DNA of 40,152 nucleotides from Mycobacterium sp. 852002-40037_SCH5390672. Its GTDB lineage: Bacteria; Actinomycetota; Actinomycetes; Mycobacteriales; Mycobacteriaceae. The notes under the pieces were generated by a model that searched no databases, was not told the DNA's origin, and saw only the letters and a list, made by a program, of their open reading frames with translations. Location: contig NZ_LZTA01000058.1 of NCBI RefSeq assembly GCF_001665875.1, positions 1-40,152 on the forward strand, in the 5' to 3' direction. The translations under genes and the position numbers were made by a program. Positions 7,100 to 15,545 of this stretch are shown one piece after another. Numbering within the stretch: position 1 is the stretch's first letter; each line of letters starts with the position of its first letter.

Positions 7100-7807
7100 A
7101 CCCGGCCCTCCAGCCAGCCCTCCGCTGCCGACCAAATCGACGATTCGCCCGCCCCGCGGCTGTCGGCTGATCACCCGGGTGTCAACGAGTTGTTCGCGGT
7201 CCTGGCCTACGGCGAGATCGCCGCGTTCTATCGGCTCACCGACGAGGCGCGGATGGCCCCTGACCTGCGCGGGCGGATATCGATGGCGAGCATGGCCGCC
7301 GCCGAGATGCAGCACTACGAGCAGCTGCGCGACGCGTTGGAAAGCCGTGGCGTCGTCGACGTGGTGGCGGCGATGTCCAGGTACGTCCCGACGCTGGAGA
7401 ACTACCACCGGCTGACGATGCCCAGCACGTGGCTGGAGGCCTTGGTGAAGACCTATGTGGGTGATGCCCTGGCGGCCGATCTGTACCTGGAGATCGCCGA
7501 CGGTCTGCCCGACGAGGTCGCCGACGTGGTGCGCGCGGCGCTGTCGGAAACCGGGCACTCGCAGTTCGTCGTCGCCGAGGTGCGCGCCGCGGTGACCTCC
7601 AGCGGTAAGCAGCGCAGCCGCCTGGCGCTGTGGTCACGCCGACTGTTCGGCGAAGCGATCACTCAGGCCCAGTACCTGCTGGCCGACCACGACGAGCTGG
7701 TCGACCTGGTGATGTCGGCGGCCGGCGGGCTGGGCCAGCTCAACGCCTTTTTCGACCGCATGCAGCAGACGCACGACCGGCGCATGCACGAGCTGGGCCT
7801 CAGCTGA
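7097..7807 (+). CDS. Ferritin-like-fold protein, MiaE-like (Rv3210c-like)
   Basis: The product has 236 residues and the di-iron pattern of the MiaE-like/ferritin family: YGEIAAF near residue 40, EMQHYEQL (ExxH) near 70, and SETGHSQF (ExxH) near 155, with further acidic residues between them on predicted long helices. True MiaE hydroxylates the 2-methylthio-N6-isopentenyl group of adenosine 37 in tRNA; whether this actinobacterial branch does the same is unproven. Start ATG 7097 is set by the leaderless -10 box. The gene faces the MmpS-like gene, and a copy of the hairpin repeat separates the two stops. It is divergent from rhlE. Confidence 0.82.
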   Translation: MTRPSSQPSAADQIDDSPAPRLSADHPGVNELFAVLAYGEIAAFYRLTDEARMAPDLRGRISMASMAAAEMQHYEQLRDALESRGVVDVVAAMSRYVPTLENYHRLTMPSTWLEALVKTYVGDALAADLYLEIADGLPDEVADVVRAALSETGHSQFVVAEVRAAVTSSGKQRSRLALWSRRLFGEAITQAQYLLADHDELVDLVMSAAGGLGQLNAFFDRMQQTHDRRMHELGLS

Positions 7808-7813
7808 CGCTCA

Positions 7814-7860
7814 GCCGTGATCGCAAGCGCGGCGCAGCCCGGCGCGCAGCGGGTCACGGC
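7814..7860 (+). repeat. Hairpin repeat, copy 3, between convergent genes
   Basis: This 47-nt element has arms gccgtga (7814-7820) and tcacggc (7854-7860) and the same core (tcgcaagcgcggcg, then gcgcagcggg) as the copies at 3906 and 3964. The arm sequence differs from those copies but remains self-complementary. It lies between the stops at 7807 and 7869 and could serve as a terminator. Confidence 0.8.
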
Positions 7861-7868
7861 CATCGGAC

Positions 7869-8585
7869 TCAGCGCGCGCAGGTAGCCATGTTCGAGACGT
7901 TGGCCGAAGCGATAACCCGCTGACCGGCGGCGTTGAAGATCGAGCAGCTGAGCTGACCGTAGAAGCTGGTCGCAACCACCGATTCGGTCTGCACGCCGGG
8001 GTTCAGCACCACCATCTTCGACCACGGCAGCGACACGTTGAACTCGGTCTGCGGCACGCCCCGCGCGTCGGTGTAGACGATGTTCACCAGGTCCAGCAGC
8101 TGCTTGCTTCCGCTGACGCTGTAGACGACGGTGCGCGGGTTCAGCGCGGCCGTCGGCGGTGCCGCGGCGAGCGGCGGCGCGACGGTCGGCGCGGCGCCCG
8201 CCGGCGGTGCGATGGGCGCGGCGCTGGGGGTGGTGACCGTCGTGAACGTCTCGGCCGGTAACTGGGAGGGGCCCGGGGACGCGCTGGGCGGCACGGATGC
8301 CTTGGTCGTCGCGGGTGCCGAGGTCACCGGCTGGGGAGCCGGCGCGCCCAGCGTGGCCTTCGTCGACGCGCTGTCGCCGCTGTTGATGATGACGGCGGTG
8401 GCGATGGCACCCAGGGCCACCACCGCGCCCACGATCGCCGTGGCGGGGCGCCAGCGCGAGTCGGCCGGCCAGCCCGTCCAGTTGTAGTCGGCGTTCAGGT
8501 AGGGATCGGTATCGCAGGCGTTGTCGACGTCGTCGTCGGGGTAGTCCCGGATCCTGTCGTCAAGGTGCGGCAGTGTGGTACCCAT
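7869..8585 (-). CDS. Membrane-anchored protein with MmpS-like C-terminal domain (Rv3209-like)
   Basis: The 238-residue protein starts at ATG 8585, where a -10 box TAACTT ends seven bases upstream. An acidic cytoplasmic N-terminus (DDRIRDYPDDDVDN) is followed by one transmembrane helix at about 48-68, a Pro/Ala/Thr-rich linker to about 150 and a compact extracytoplasmic domain at 152-238. That domain has the MmpS pattern: VVYSVSGSKQ, IVYTDARG, LPWSKMVVL, then two cysteines (LSCSIF and the terminal MATCAR) that could form a disulfide. MmpS proteins partner MmpL lipid exporters, but no MmpL gene is close and the long acidic head and linker are unlike a plain MmpS, so its role is open. Confidence 0.8.
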   Translation of the reverse strand: MGTTLPHLDDRIRDYPDDDVDNACDTDPYLNADYNWTGWPADSRWRPATAIVGAVVALGAIATAVIINSGDSASTKATLGAPAPQPVTSAPATTKASVPPSASPGPSQLPAETFTTVTTPSAAPIAPPAGAAPTVAPPLAAAPPTAALNPRTVVYSVSGSKQLLDLVNIVYTDARGVPQTEFNVSLPWSKMVVLNPGVQTESVVATSFYGQLSCSIFNAAGQRVIASANVSNMATCAR

Positions 8586-8598
8586 GGTGCCGAAGTTA
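8583..8598 (-). promoter_or_regulatory. -10 box TAACTT and leaderless ATG
   Basis: On the minus strand TAACTT (8598-8593) is followed by cggcacc and the ATG at 8585. The TANNNT box with a seven-base gap to the start fits a leaderless transcript and supports this start over the upstream in-frame codons to 8651. Confidence 0.55.
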
Positions 8599-8733
8599 GC
8601 GATGTGAAAACACGGATCGGGTATCGCGCGGGTGTGTGAGACAACCTGCAAGCGAATCGTTATCGAGCTGCGACCGGGTTTCGCCGTCCGCGAAGTGGGG
8701 GGACGCGAGGAGGTGCGGGTCGGCGGCGTCCAC

Positions 8734-8739
8734 TAGCCT
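8734..8739 (+). promoter_or_regulatory. Possible -10 box TAGCCT for the DUF3107 gene
   Basis: TAGCCT at 8734-8739 fits TANNNT and would start a transcript near 8746 with a leader of about 57 nt. The gene then uses a Shine-Dalgarno-like aagggg at about 8792-8797 ahead of GTG 8803. No clear -35 is seen. Confidence 0.35.
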
Positions 8740-8802
8740 GCTGCTGACAGGGCCGGGACTTCAATGCCTGCGCAAGACTGCAAACCCATGGAAGGGGTGA
8801 CC

Positions 8803-9758
<956 letters not shown>

Positions 9759-9942
9759 TTATTCGGCGGCCGGCCATCGGTAACCCGGGGCCAGCCGCTC
9801 GCAGCCCGTGCAAAAGACCTTACTACCCGCCCGGTCGATACGACCGTCATCGCCGTCGTCGCCGCAGGCAGAAGCGGTGTCGGACCGCGGATTCGGGCGC
9901 GCCACGGGCGGCGGCGGTGGCCCGCTGTGTAATCCTGGGGAA

Positions 9943-10977
9943 ATGACGTCCCCGCGGCCACCGCGCAGCACTGGTCGCGTGCCGGTGTTACGCGACGAGT
10001 GGCGAGTGCCGCTGCGGGCGCTGCGCGACCCCCTGGCGCGGGAAGCCGGACGGGTCCGGGCGGACCGTGAGCGGCCGCGACAATGGCGCAAACAGACCTG
10101 GTTGGGCCGCTTCGTCTCGACCTACGGGTGGCGCGCGTACGCCCTGCCCGTCCTGGCGGTGCTGACCGCCGTGGTCATGTACCAGACGGTGACCGGCACC
10201 GGTGCGCCGAAGCCGACGGCCAGCCGGCCCATCCAGAGTCCGCCGGCGATCGGCGCGGTGGGCACCACGATCATCGACGCCCCGCCGCGCGGACTCGCCG
10301 CGTTCGACGCCAACCTGCCGGCCGGGACCCTGCCCGACGGCGGCCCGTTCACCGAAGCGGGCGACAAGACCTGGCACGTCGTGCCGGGCGCCACACCGCA
10401 GCTCGGTCAGGGCACCGCCAAGGTGTTCAAGTACACCGTCGAAGTGGAGAACGGCATCGACCCGACGATGTTCGGCGGCGACGACGCCTTCGCCCAGATG
10501 GTCGACCAGACGCTGGCCAATCCGAAGGGCTGGACGCATAACCCGCAGTTCGCGTTCATTCGGATCGACGGAACCAGCGGGGCCAAGCCCGACTTTCGGA
10601 TCTCACTGGTATCGCCGGTGACCGTGCGAGAGGGGTGCGGCTACGAATTCCGGCTCGAGACCTCTTGCTACAACCCGGTATTCGGCGCCAACCGCGAGGC
10701 GCGGGTCTTCATCAACGAGGCGCGCTGGATACGGGGGGCCGTGCCGTTCGAAGGGGACGTCGGCTCCTACCGGCAGTACGTGATCAACCACGAGGTCGGC
10801 CACGCCATCGGATACGTGCACCACGAGGCCTGCGAGCAGCAGGGCGCCCTGGCGCCGGTGATGATGCAGCAGACGTTCTCGACGTCGAACAATGACGCCG
10901 CCCAGTTCGACCCCGACGTGGTCAAGGCCGACGGGAAGACCTGCCGGTTCAATCCCTGGCCGTACCCGATCGCCTAG
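9943..10977 (+). CDS. Membrane-anchored DUF3152 protein with metzincin-type zinc motif (Rv3207c-like)
   Basis: The 344-residue product starts at ATG 9943, preceded by a TAATCC box (9930-9935) and gggg. After a basic head (RADRERPRQWRKQTW) comes one transmembrane segment at about 66-86, a Pro/Ala linker and a DUF3152 domain. That domain carries NHEVGHAIGYVHHEAC: His283, Glu284, His287 and His293 make the HExxHxxGxxH pattern of metzincin zinc proteases, with a possible Met-turn in APVMMQQ downstream and cysteines that could pair outside the cell. This is consistent with an extracytoplasmic metalloprotease. Substrate and activity are unknown to me. It is followed, in the same direction, by moeZ about 100 bases on. 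Confidence 0.85.
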   Translation: MTSPRPPRSTGRVPVLRDEWRVPLRALRDPLAREAGRVRADRERPRQWRKQTWLGRFVSTYGWRAYALPVLAVLTAVVMYQTVTGTGAPKPTASRPIQSPPAIGAVGTTIIDAPPRGLAAFDANLPAGTLPDGGPFTEAGDKTWHVVPGATPQLGQGTAKVFKYTVEVENGIDPTMFGGDDAFAQMVDQTLANPKGWTHNPQFAFIRIDGTSGAKPDFRISLVSPVTVREGCGYEFRLETSCYNPVFGANREARVFINEARWIRGAVPFEGDVGSYRQYVINHEVGHAIGYVHHEACEQQGALAPVMMQQTFSTSNNDAAQFDPDVVKADGKTCRFNPWPYPIA

Positions 10978-11080
10978 CGGACCGTCGCCCGAGCGGCACC
11001 GTCTCGTTGCCGCGTCCCGCGTGGGCTGCTGTGATGGTTGTAGACGCTTACCGCTAGGCCAACCGAGGAGATGTTTCGCA

Positions 11081-12265
11081 GTGTCGACGTCGCTGCCGCC
11101 ACTGGTGGCGCCCGCAGACCACCTGAGTGGCGATGAGGTGGCCCGCTACAGCCGTCACCTGATCATTCCCGGGCTGGGCCCCGACGGGCAGAAGCGGCTC
11201 AAGAATGCCCGGGTGCTGGTGATCGGTGCAGGCGGCCTTGGCGCGCCGACGCTGCTCTATCTGGCGGCGGCCGGCGTGGGCACCATCGGTGTCGTCGATT
11301 TCGACGTGGTCGACGAATCGAACCTGCAGCGCCAGATCATCCACGGGGTGGCCGACGTCGGCCGTTCCAAGGCCCGCTCGGCGCGCGACTCCATCGCCGC
11401 GATCAACCCGCTGGTCGACGTGCGGTTGCACGAGTTTCGCCTGGACTCCACCAACGCCGTCGAGTTGTTCGGCCTCTACCACCTGATCGTGGACGGCACC
11501 GACAACTTCGCGACCCGGTATCTGGCCAACGACGCGGCGGTGCTGGCGAAAAAGCCCTACGTGTGGGGATCGATCTACCGCTTCGAGGGCCAGGTCTCGG
11601 TGTGCTGGGAGGACGCCCCGGACGGACGCGGGCTCAACTATCGCGATCTCTACCCCGAGCCCCCGCCGGCCGGCTCCGTCCCGTCCTGCGCCGAGGGCGG
11701 CGTGTTGGGCATCGTCTGCGCCTCCATCGCCTCGGTGATGAGCACCGAAGTGATCAAACTCATCACCGGGATCGGCGATTCGCTGCTGGGCCGGTTGATG
11801 ATCTACGACGCGCTGGAGATGACCTACCGCACCATCGCGATCCGCCGCGACCCCTCGGACGCGTCGAGGCCGGAGATCACCGGGCTGGTCGACTACGAGC
11901 GGTTGTGCGGCGTGCCGCCCGAGCCGTCGGCGCAGGACGCCGCGTCGGCCATCACCCCGCGCGAGCTGCGCGACTGGCTGGATTCCGGCAGGAAGCTGGC
12001 GCTGATCGACGTGCGTGAGCCCGTGGAGTTCGACATCGTGCACATCGACGGGGCGCAGTTGATCCCGCAGTCGTCGATCAATTCCGGGGAGGGGCTGGCA
12101 AAGCTGCCGCAGGATCGCCCGCCGGTGCTGTACTGCAAAACGGGGGTGCGTTCGGCCCAGGCGCTGGCGGTGTTGCGCAAGGCCGGATTCGCCGATGCGG
12201 TGCATTTGCAGGGCGGGATCGTGGCATGGGCGCAGCAGATGCAACCCGACATGATCATGTACTGA
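11081..12265 (+). CDS. moeZ: Adenylyltransferase-sulfurtransferase MoeZ (MoeB1)
   Basis: A two-domain protein of 394 residues. The N-terminal E1-like domain has the nucleotide loop GAGGLGAPTLLYLAAAG and VDFDVVDESNLQRQ, plus Cys203 in SCAEGGVLG. The usual first zinc CxxC is replaced by NYRD (186-189), the mark of MoeZ-type proteins that lack the MoeB zinc site. The C-terminal rhodanese domain (from about 295) has the active-site loop CKTGVRS with Cys352. It adenylates and then sulfurates the C-terminal glycine of small sulfur carriers; in M. tuberculosis this serves CysO-dependent cysteine synthesis and molybdopterin formation. Start GTG 11081 follows a gaggag site; the ATG ten bases upstream is out of frame. 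Confidence 0.92.
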   Translation: MSTSLPPLVAPADHLSGDEVARYSRHLIIPGLGPDGQKRLKNARVLVIGAGGLGAPTLLYLAAAGVGTIGVVDFDVVDESNLQRQIIHGVADVGRSKARSARDSIAAINPLVDVRLHEFRLDSTNAVELFGLYHLIVDGTDNFATRYLANDAAVLAKKPYVWGSIYRFEGQVSVCWEDAPDGRGLNYRDLYPEPPPAGSVPSCAEGGVLGIVCASIASVMSTEVIKLITGIGDSLLGRLMIYDALEMTYRTIAIRRDPSDASRPEITGLVDYERLCGVPPEPSAQDAASAITPRELRDWLDSGRKLALIDVREPVEFDIVHIDGAQLIPQSSINSGEGLAKLPQDRPPVLYCKTGVRSAQALAVLRKAGFADAVHLQGGIVAWAQQMQPDMIMY

Positions 12266-12287
12266 CCCGCTGCGCCGCGTTTGTCCG

Positions 12288-12332
12288 GCGGCGACCCGCC
12301 GCGCCCGTCTTCGCCGCGCTGGCGATCGCCGC
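12288..12332 (-). repeat. Hairpin repeat, degenerate copy 4, minus orientation
   Basis: Read on the minus strand, this 45-nt stretch has arms gcggcga and tcgccgc around a core (tcgccagcgcggcg, then gcgcggcggg) close to the other copies. The outer arm again differs in sequence yet pairs perfectly. It lies between moeZ and the next gene, both on the plus strand, so it is not limited to convergent gene ends. Confidence 0.65.
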
Positions 12333-12345
12333 TGTTGGACTCGTT

Positions 12346-12360
12346 TAGAGTACCGGTGTG
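12346..12360 (+). promoter_or_regulatory. -10 box TAGAGT and leaderless GTG
   Basis: TAGAGT at 12346-12351 is followed by six bases and GTG 12358. There is no Shine-Dalgarno run. This is the standard leaderless spacing and fixes the start of the TIGR02569-like gene. Confidence 0.6.
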
Positions 12361-13212
12361 ACAGTCGAGCCACCGCCGGATCATGTGCTGTCGGCGTTCG
12401 GCTTGGCCGGGGTAAAACCCGTCTATCTGGGTGCCAGCTGGGAGGGCGGCTGGCGGTGCGGCGAAGTCGTCTTGTCGTTGGTGGCCGAGAACGCGCGCGC
12501 GGCCTGGTCCGCCCGGGTCCGCGAGACCTTGTTCGTCGACGGCGTTCGGCTGGCCCGCCCGGTCCGTTCCACCGACGGGCGCTACGTCATTTCCGGGTGG
12601 CGGGCAGACACGTTCGTGGCCGGGACGCCGGAGCCGCGCCATGACGAAGTCGTCTCGGCGGCGGTGCGCCTGCATGAGGCGACGGGCAAACTGGAGCGTC
12701 CCCGCTTTCTGACCCAGGGGCCCACAGCGCCGTGGGGCGACGTCGACATCTTCATCGCCGCCGATCGCGCGGCGTGGGAGGAACGGCCCTTGGCATCGGT
12801 GCCGCCGGGTGCTCGGGTCGCCCCTGCGACAGCGGACGCCCAGCGGTCGGTGGAGCTGCTCCACCAGCTCGCCACCTTGCGCAAGCCGACCAAGAGTCCC
12901 AACCAGCTGGTCCACGGAGACCTTTACGGCACAGTGCTTTTCGTCGGTACCGCGGCGCCCGGAATCACCGATATCACCCCGTACTGGCGGCCCGCGTCCT
13001 GGGCGGCCGGTGTGGTCGTCATCGACGCGCTGTCCTGGGGAGAGGCCGACGACGGCCTGATCGAGCGCTGGAACGCCCTGCCGGAATGGCCACAGATGTT
13101 GTTGCGGGCGTTGATTTTTCGGCTCGCGGTTCACGCGCTGCACCCGCGGTCCACCGCCGAGGCGTTCCCCGGCCTGGCCCGCACCGCGGCGCTGGTCCGG
13201 CTGGTGCTCTAG
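12358..13212 (+). CDS. TIGR02569-like protein, kinase-fold relative (Rv3205c-like)
   Basis: A 284-residue protein matching in position and length the conserved actinobacterial family around Rv3205c (TIGR02569, from memory). It contains LVHGDLYGTVLF near residue 181, a form of the HGDxxxxN catalytic loop of aminoglycoside-phosphotransferase-like kinases in which the usual HPGN is changed to YGTV, and DITPYWRPASWAAGVVVIDAL follows, where the family normally has the metal-binding Asp. The fold is therefore probably APH-like while catalysis is uncertain. No function is known to me. The gene is transcribed from its own leaderless promoter and ends 4 bases into the convergent alkyltransferase-like gene (stop 13209). 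Confidence 0.75.
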   Translation: MTVEPPPDHVLSAFGLAGVKPVYLGASWEGGWRCGEVVLSLVAENARAAWSARVRETLFVDGVRLARPVRSTDGRYVISGWRADTFVAGTPEPRHDEVVSAAVRLHEATGKLERPRFLTQGPTAPWGDVDIFIAADRAAWEERPLASVPPGARVAPATADAQRSVELLHQLATLRKPTKSPNQLVHGDLYGTVLFVGTAAPGITDITPYWRPASWAAGVVVIDALSWGEADDGLIERWNALPEWPQMLLRALIFRLAVHALHPRSTAEAFPGLARTAALVRLVL

Positions 13213-13508
13213 CGTCGGTCTCCAAACGCGAAACGGACCTCGCGCAGCGCGATTTTGCCGTCAGTCGCCAGGACGCCTTCGGCGCGCAACAACTCCAGCT
13301 GCCTTGTGCTCAGGTGTCGCGCCGGGCGTCCGGAGGCGGTGATCACCCGGTGCCAGGGCAGGTCCGAGGAGTCGGTCCGCATAATCCAGCCCACGATGCG
13401 CGGGCTGGAAAGCCCTGCGACCGCGGCGATGTCGCCGTAAGTGGCGACCCGGCCGGACGGGATCGCGGCGACCAGCGCACGCACCCGCTCGACCTGCTCG
13501 TCGGTCAC
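13209..13508 (-). CDS. Alkyltransferase-like protein (ATL, Rv3204-like)
   Basis: A 99-residue protein equal to the DNA-binding domain of O6-alkylguanine-DNA alkyltransferase: GRVATYGDIAAVAGL, the arginine finger region SSPRIVGWIMRT and the active-site segment PWHRVITASGRPA. Trp52 replaces the alkyl-accepting cysteine of PCHRV, so it cannot take up the alkyl group. ATL proteins bind O6-alkylguanine, flip it out and hand the lesion to nucleotide excision repair. GTG 13508 overlaps the lipV stop by four bases (GTGA), so the two are translationally coupled. The 3' end overlaps the end of the convergent gene by four bases. Confidence 0.9.
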   Translation of the reverse strand: MTDEQVERVRALVAAIPSGRVATYGDIAAVAGLSSPRIVGWIMRTDSSDLPWHRVITASGRPARHLSTRQLELLRAEGVLATDGKIALREVRFAFGDRR

Positions 13509-14305
13509 CGACGCCACGGTCGGCGGCCTTCCAGCAGCTCGCGGGTCAACGCGGCGACTTCGTCGGGCTTGGCGTAGGGCACCATGTGGTTGCAGTCGAA
13601 ATCCAGCAGCCGGAAATCTGATCCCAACCGATCGGCAAGGCTCGTGGTGAGTTTGTCGGTGACATAGGGTGGGGTGGTCCGCTTGGCTCGCACCAGGACG
13701 GTCGGGGTCTTCGCCGGCGGCAGCACGGTGTCGCGGGCCAACTCGCTCCAGTACGACATCATCGCCGGCAGGCTGACCCGCCAGCCGTAGCGCCCGCCCG
13801 GCAGCGTGATCAGATGCTCGTCGATCTCGGCGTCCAGCAGGGCGGGTTCGACATCGGACCACGAGCCGTGCACCTTTTCCAGGCGCGCTTGCGCGGCGTC
13901 CGGATAGTCGGGCGAGGACAGCATCGCCTCGGCGATCTCGCGCATCCACGCGCCGTCTAACCCGACCGCCGGGTCGAGCAGCAGCAGTCCCGCCACCTGA
14001 TTCGGGCGGACCGCGGCCAGATGCATCGCCAGCCCGCCGCCAAACGAGTGACCCACGATCACCACCGGAGTGTCGGGCTGCTCGTCGAGCAGCGCGGCCA
14101 GCGCCGCCACATTGGCGTCGATGGTCCACGGCGCCGCCCACGAAGACCTGCCATGGCCAACCAGATCCGGTGCGGCCATGCCGATCCCGGGCAGAAAGCC
14201 GGACAGATGCTGCCAGCGCTGGCCGTGGCCGGTCAACCCGTGCAACGCCAGGATCTGCACCGGACCGGACGGGCCGTAGCGGTGCACGTGCAACTTCGCG
14301 GTCAC
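13505..14305 (-). CDS. lipV: Alpha/beta-hydrolase, LipV-like lipase/esterase
   Basis: The 266-residue hydrolase has the oxyanion-loop HG (residues 22-23, LHGLTGHG), the nucleophile elbow GHSFGG with Ser87, and the catalytic histidine in CNHMVPY at about 240. The acid residue is less clear: the strand LVRAKRTTPPY lacks the usual Asp, so an Asp from another strand may serve. M. tuberculosis LipV has been described as an acid-tolerant lipase; this protein is longer than the annotated 224 residues there, which may reflect a different start. GTG 14305 begins MTAKLHVHRYG. It lies upstream of, and overlaps, the ATL gene, and follows a small acidic-protein gene by 45 bases. Confidence 0.82.
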   Translation of the reverse strand: MTAKLHVHRYGPSGPVQILALHGLTGHGQRWQHLSGFLPGIGMAAPDLVGHGRSSWAAPWTIDANVAALAALLDEQPDTPVVIVGHSFGGGLAMHLAAVRPNQVAGLLLLDPAVGLDGAWMREIAEAMLSSPDYPDAAQARLEKVHGSWSDVEPALLDAEIDEHLITLPGGRYGWRVSLPAMMSYWSELARDTVLPPAKTPTVLVRAKRTTPPYVTDKLTTSLADRLGSDFRLLDFDCNHMVPYAKPDEVAALTRELLEGRRPWRR

Positions 14306-14350
14306 CCGTCGATGGTGCCAGTCGCCACTGCCGCGGGCCGCGGGCGGTCC

Positions 14351-14554
14351 TTAGCGATCGTCATCCCGATCGTCCTCGGTGGAGACGACGTAGGCCTGCT
14401 CGATCACGTCGGCCTCGTTGGCTTCCCGGTCCCCGGCGGCCACGTAATCGGTGTCCAGGCCGGTCTCGTCGTCGGAATCGGCCGGCTGCAGTTGTTCCAC
14501 CGCGTCGCCTTCGGGCGCCTCGTCGATGGGAAAGCCGCGTTCGTCATCCTTCAT
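14351..14554 (-). CDS. Small acidic protein, unknown function
   Basis: A 67-residue frame from ATG 14554 (MKDDERGFPIDEAPEGD) to TAA 14351. About a third of the residues are Asp or Glu, there are no cysteines, hydrophobic segments or recognisable domain, and the protein is probably disordered. A strong GGGAGGAGG ribosome-binding run lies about 11 bases upstream of the ATG. It sits 45 bases before lipV on the same strand and may be co-transcribed. I do not recognise the family; the codon use and the ribosome-binding site support it being real. Confidence 0.6.
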   Translation of the reverse strand: MKDDERGFPIDEAPEGDAVEQLQPADSDDETGLDTDYVAAGDREANEADVIEQAYVVSTEDDRDDDR

Positions 14555-14621
14555 GGCCTTGCATCCCTCCTCCCGTTCTTCGGTCGCCTCCAGGGTAAGA
14601 GCCAACGGCGACGTGGCCGGG

Positions 14622-14627
14622 TACGCT
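14622..14627 (+). promoter_or_regulatory. Possible -10 box TACGCT upstream of the DUF6159 gene
   Basis: TACGCT at 14622-14627 would start a transcript near 14634, leaving a leader of about 32 nt that includes cgggag (14655-14660), a fair ribosome-binding site for ATG 14666. Confidence 0.4.
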
Positions 14628-14665
14628 GACCGCTCGATCACGTCGACGACCCAACGGGAGCGACA

Positions 14666-15508
14666 ATGGGCAGAATCAGGCGCGGTTGGGCGCTTGCGGG
14701 GCAGAGCTGGAACGTGCTGAAGAAGGATCGCTCGCTCGTCCTTTTCCCGGTGCTGTCCACCCTCTTCGCCGTCCTCGCCGCGATCGCGATCTGGGCGCCG
14801 ACGCTGCTTGTGCGCGGCGTGTTCGGCGGCCATCAGGTGGACAGCCACGACCCGGTGTACTACATCGCGGGCCTGGCCACGGCGTACGTCTCGACGTTCA
14901 TCGCCATTTTCTTCAATGTGGCGTTGGCCGCCTGCGCGGCGCGCTCGATGCGCGGCGAGAACACCCGCGTCGCCGAGGGGATTCACGCGGCGGCGCGCCG
15001 GATCGTGCCGATCCTGGGGTGGACAGTGGTGGCGACCACGGTCGGGCTGGTCCTCAAAGCGCTCGAGGAGCGCCTACCGACCTTGGGCAGGCTCGTGGCG
15101 GACCTCGTGGGCGTGGCGTGGGCCGTCGCAACGTTTTTCGTCATACCGGTGATAGCGCTCGAAGGCACGGGGCCGTTCCGGTCACTGCGCCGCTCGGTGG
15201 ACACCATCAAGGTGCGCTGGGGTGAGAGCGCCGCCGGGGCGGCCAGCATCGGGGTGGTGACGTTTCTTCTCACCCTGGTGATCGTGGTGGGGGGAGTGGT
15301 CGGCGGCATAGCGCTGATCGCGGCTCGTCTGGCGCCACTGGGCCTCGCCCTGCTGGCCGCTACCTTCGCGTTCGCCGTTGTCGTCTCGTTCATTTCGACC
15401 GCGCTCAGTCAGATCTTCCGTGTCGCGGTGTACCAATACGCGGTCACCGGCGAGACGGTCGGCGGGTTCGACCAGCGGCTGCTGCAGGCCGCGTTCGCAC
15501 CGCGCTAG
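14666..15508 (+). CDS. DUF6159-like polytopic membrane protein
   Basis: A 280-residue protein whose start resembles DUF6159 proteins: GWALAGQSWNVLKKDRSL followed by about six hydrophobic segments (around 25-45, 66-90, 118-137, 148-165, 190-215, 222-245). The conserved internal stretch FRSLRRSVDTIKVRWGESAAG and the end VYQYAVTGETVGGFD fit the same family. Function is unknown. I do not recall a counterpart between lipV and the adn genes in M. tuberculosis, so this may be a lineage-specific gain or a loss there. Start ATG 14666 is preceded by cgggag. It ends 34 bases before the adnA start codon, with the adnA promoter in that gap. Confidence 0.75.
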   Translation: MGRIRRGWALAGQSWNVLKKDRSLVLFPVLSTLFAVLAAIAIWAPTLLVRGVFGGHQVDSHDPVYYIAGLATAYVSTFIAIFFNVALAACAARSMRGENTRVAEGIHAAARRIVPILGWTVVATTVGLVLKALEERLPTLGRLVADLVGVAWAVATFFVIPVIALEGTGPFRSLRRSVDTIKVRWGESAAGAASIGVVTFLLTLVIVVGGVVGGIALIAARLAPLGLALLAATFAFAVVVSFISTALSQIFRVAVYQYAVTGETVGGFDQRLLQAAFAPR

Positions 15509-15513
15509 TGAAT

Positions 15514-15545
15514 TTGTCGGACCCCCGTGGTGTCATGCCGTCATG
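15514..15545 (+). promoter_or_regulatory. DNA-damage (RecA-NDp/PafBC-type) promoter and leaderless start of adnA
   Basis: TTGTCGGAC at 15514-15522, eight bases, then TGTCAT at 15531-15536, six bases, then ATG 15543. The published consensus for the RecA-independent DNA-damage promoter of mycobacteria is TTGTCRGTG-N8-TANNNT, so the upstream box matches at seven of nine positions with exact spacing, and the -10 keeps the first and last T. The start codon falls at the expected transcription start, so adnA would be leaderless. Confidence 0.65.

Noticed and set aside
11054..12373. A 439-residue minus-strand frame opposite moeZ
   Set aside because: It is antisense to a gene with full family motifs, and its own sequence is histidine/arginine-rich low complexity.
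15378..15542. Longer start of AdnA from 15378
   Set aside because: It would overlap the DUF6159 gene by 131 bases and run through the promoter; the residues are arginine/serine-rich without family similarity.
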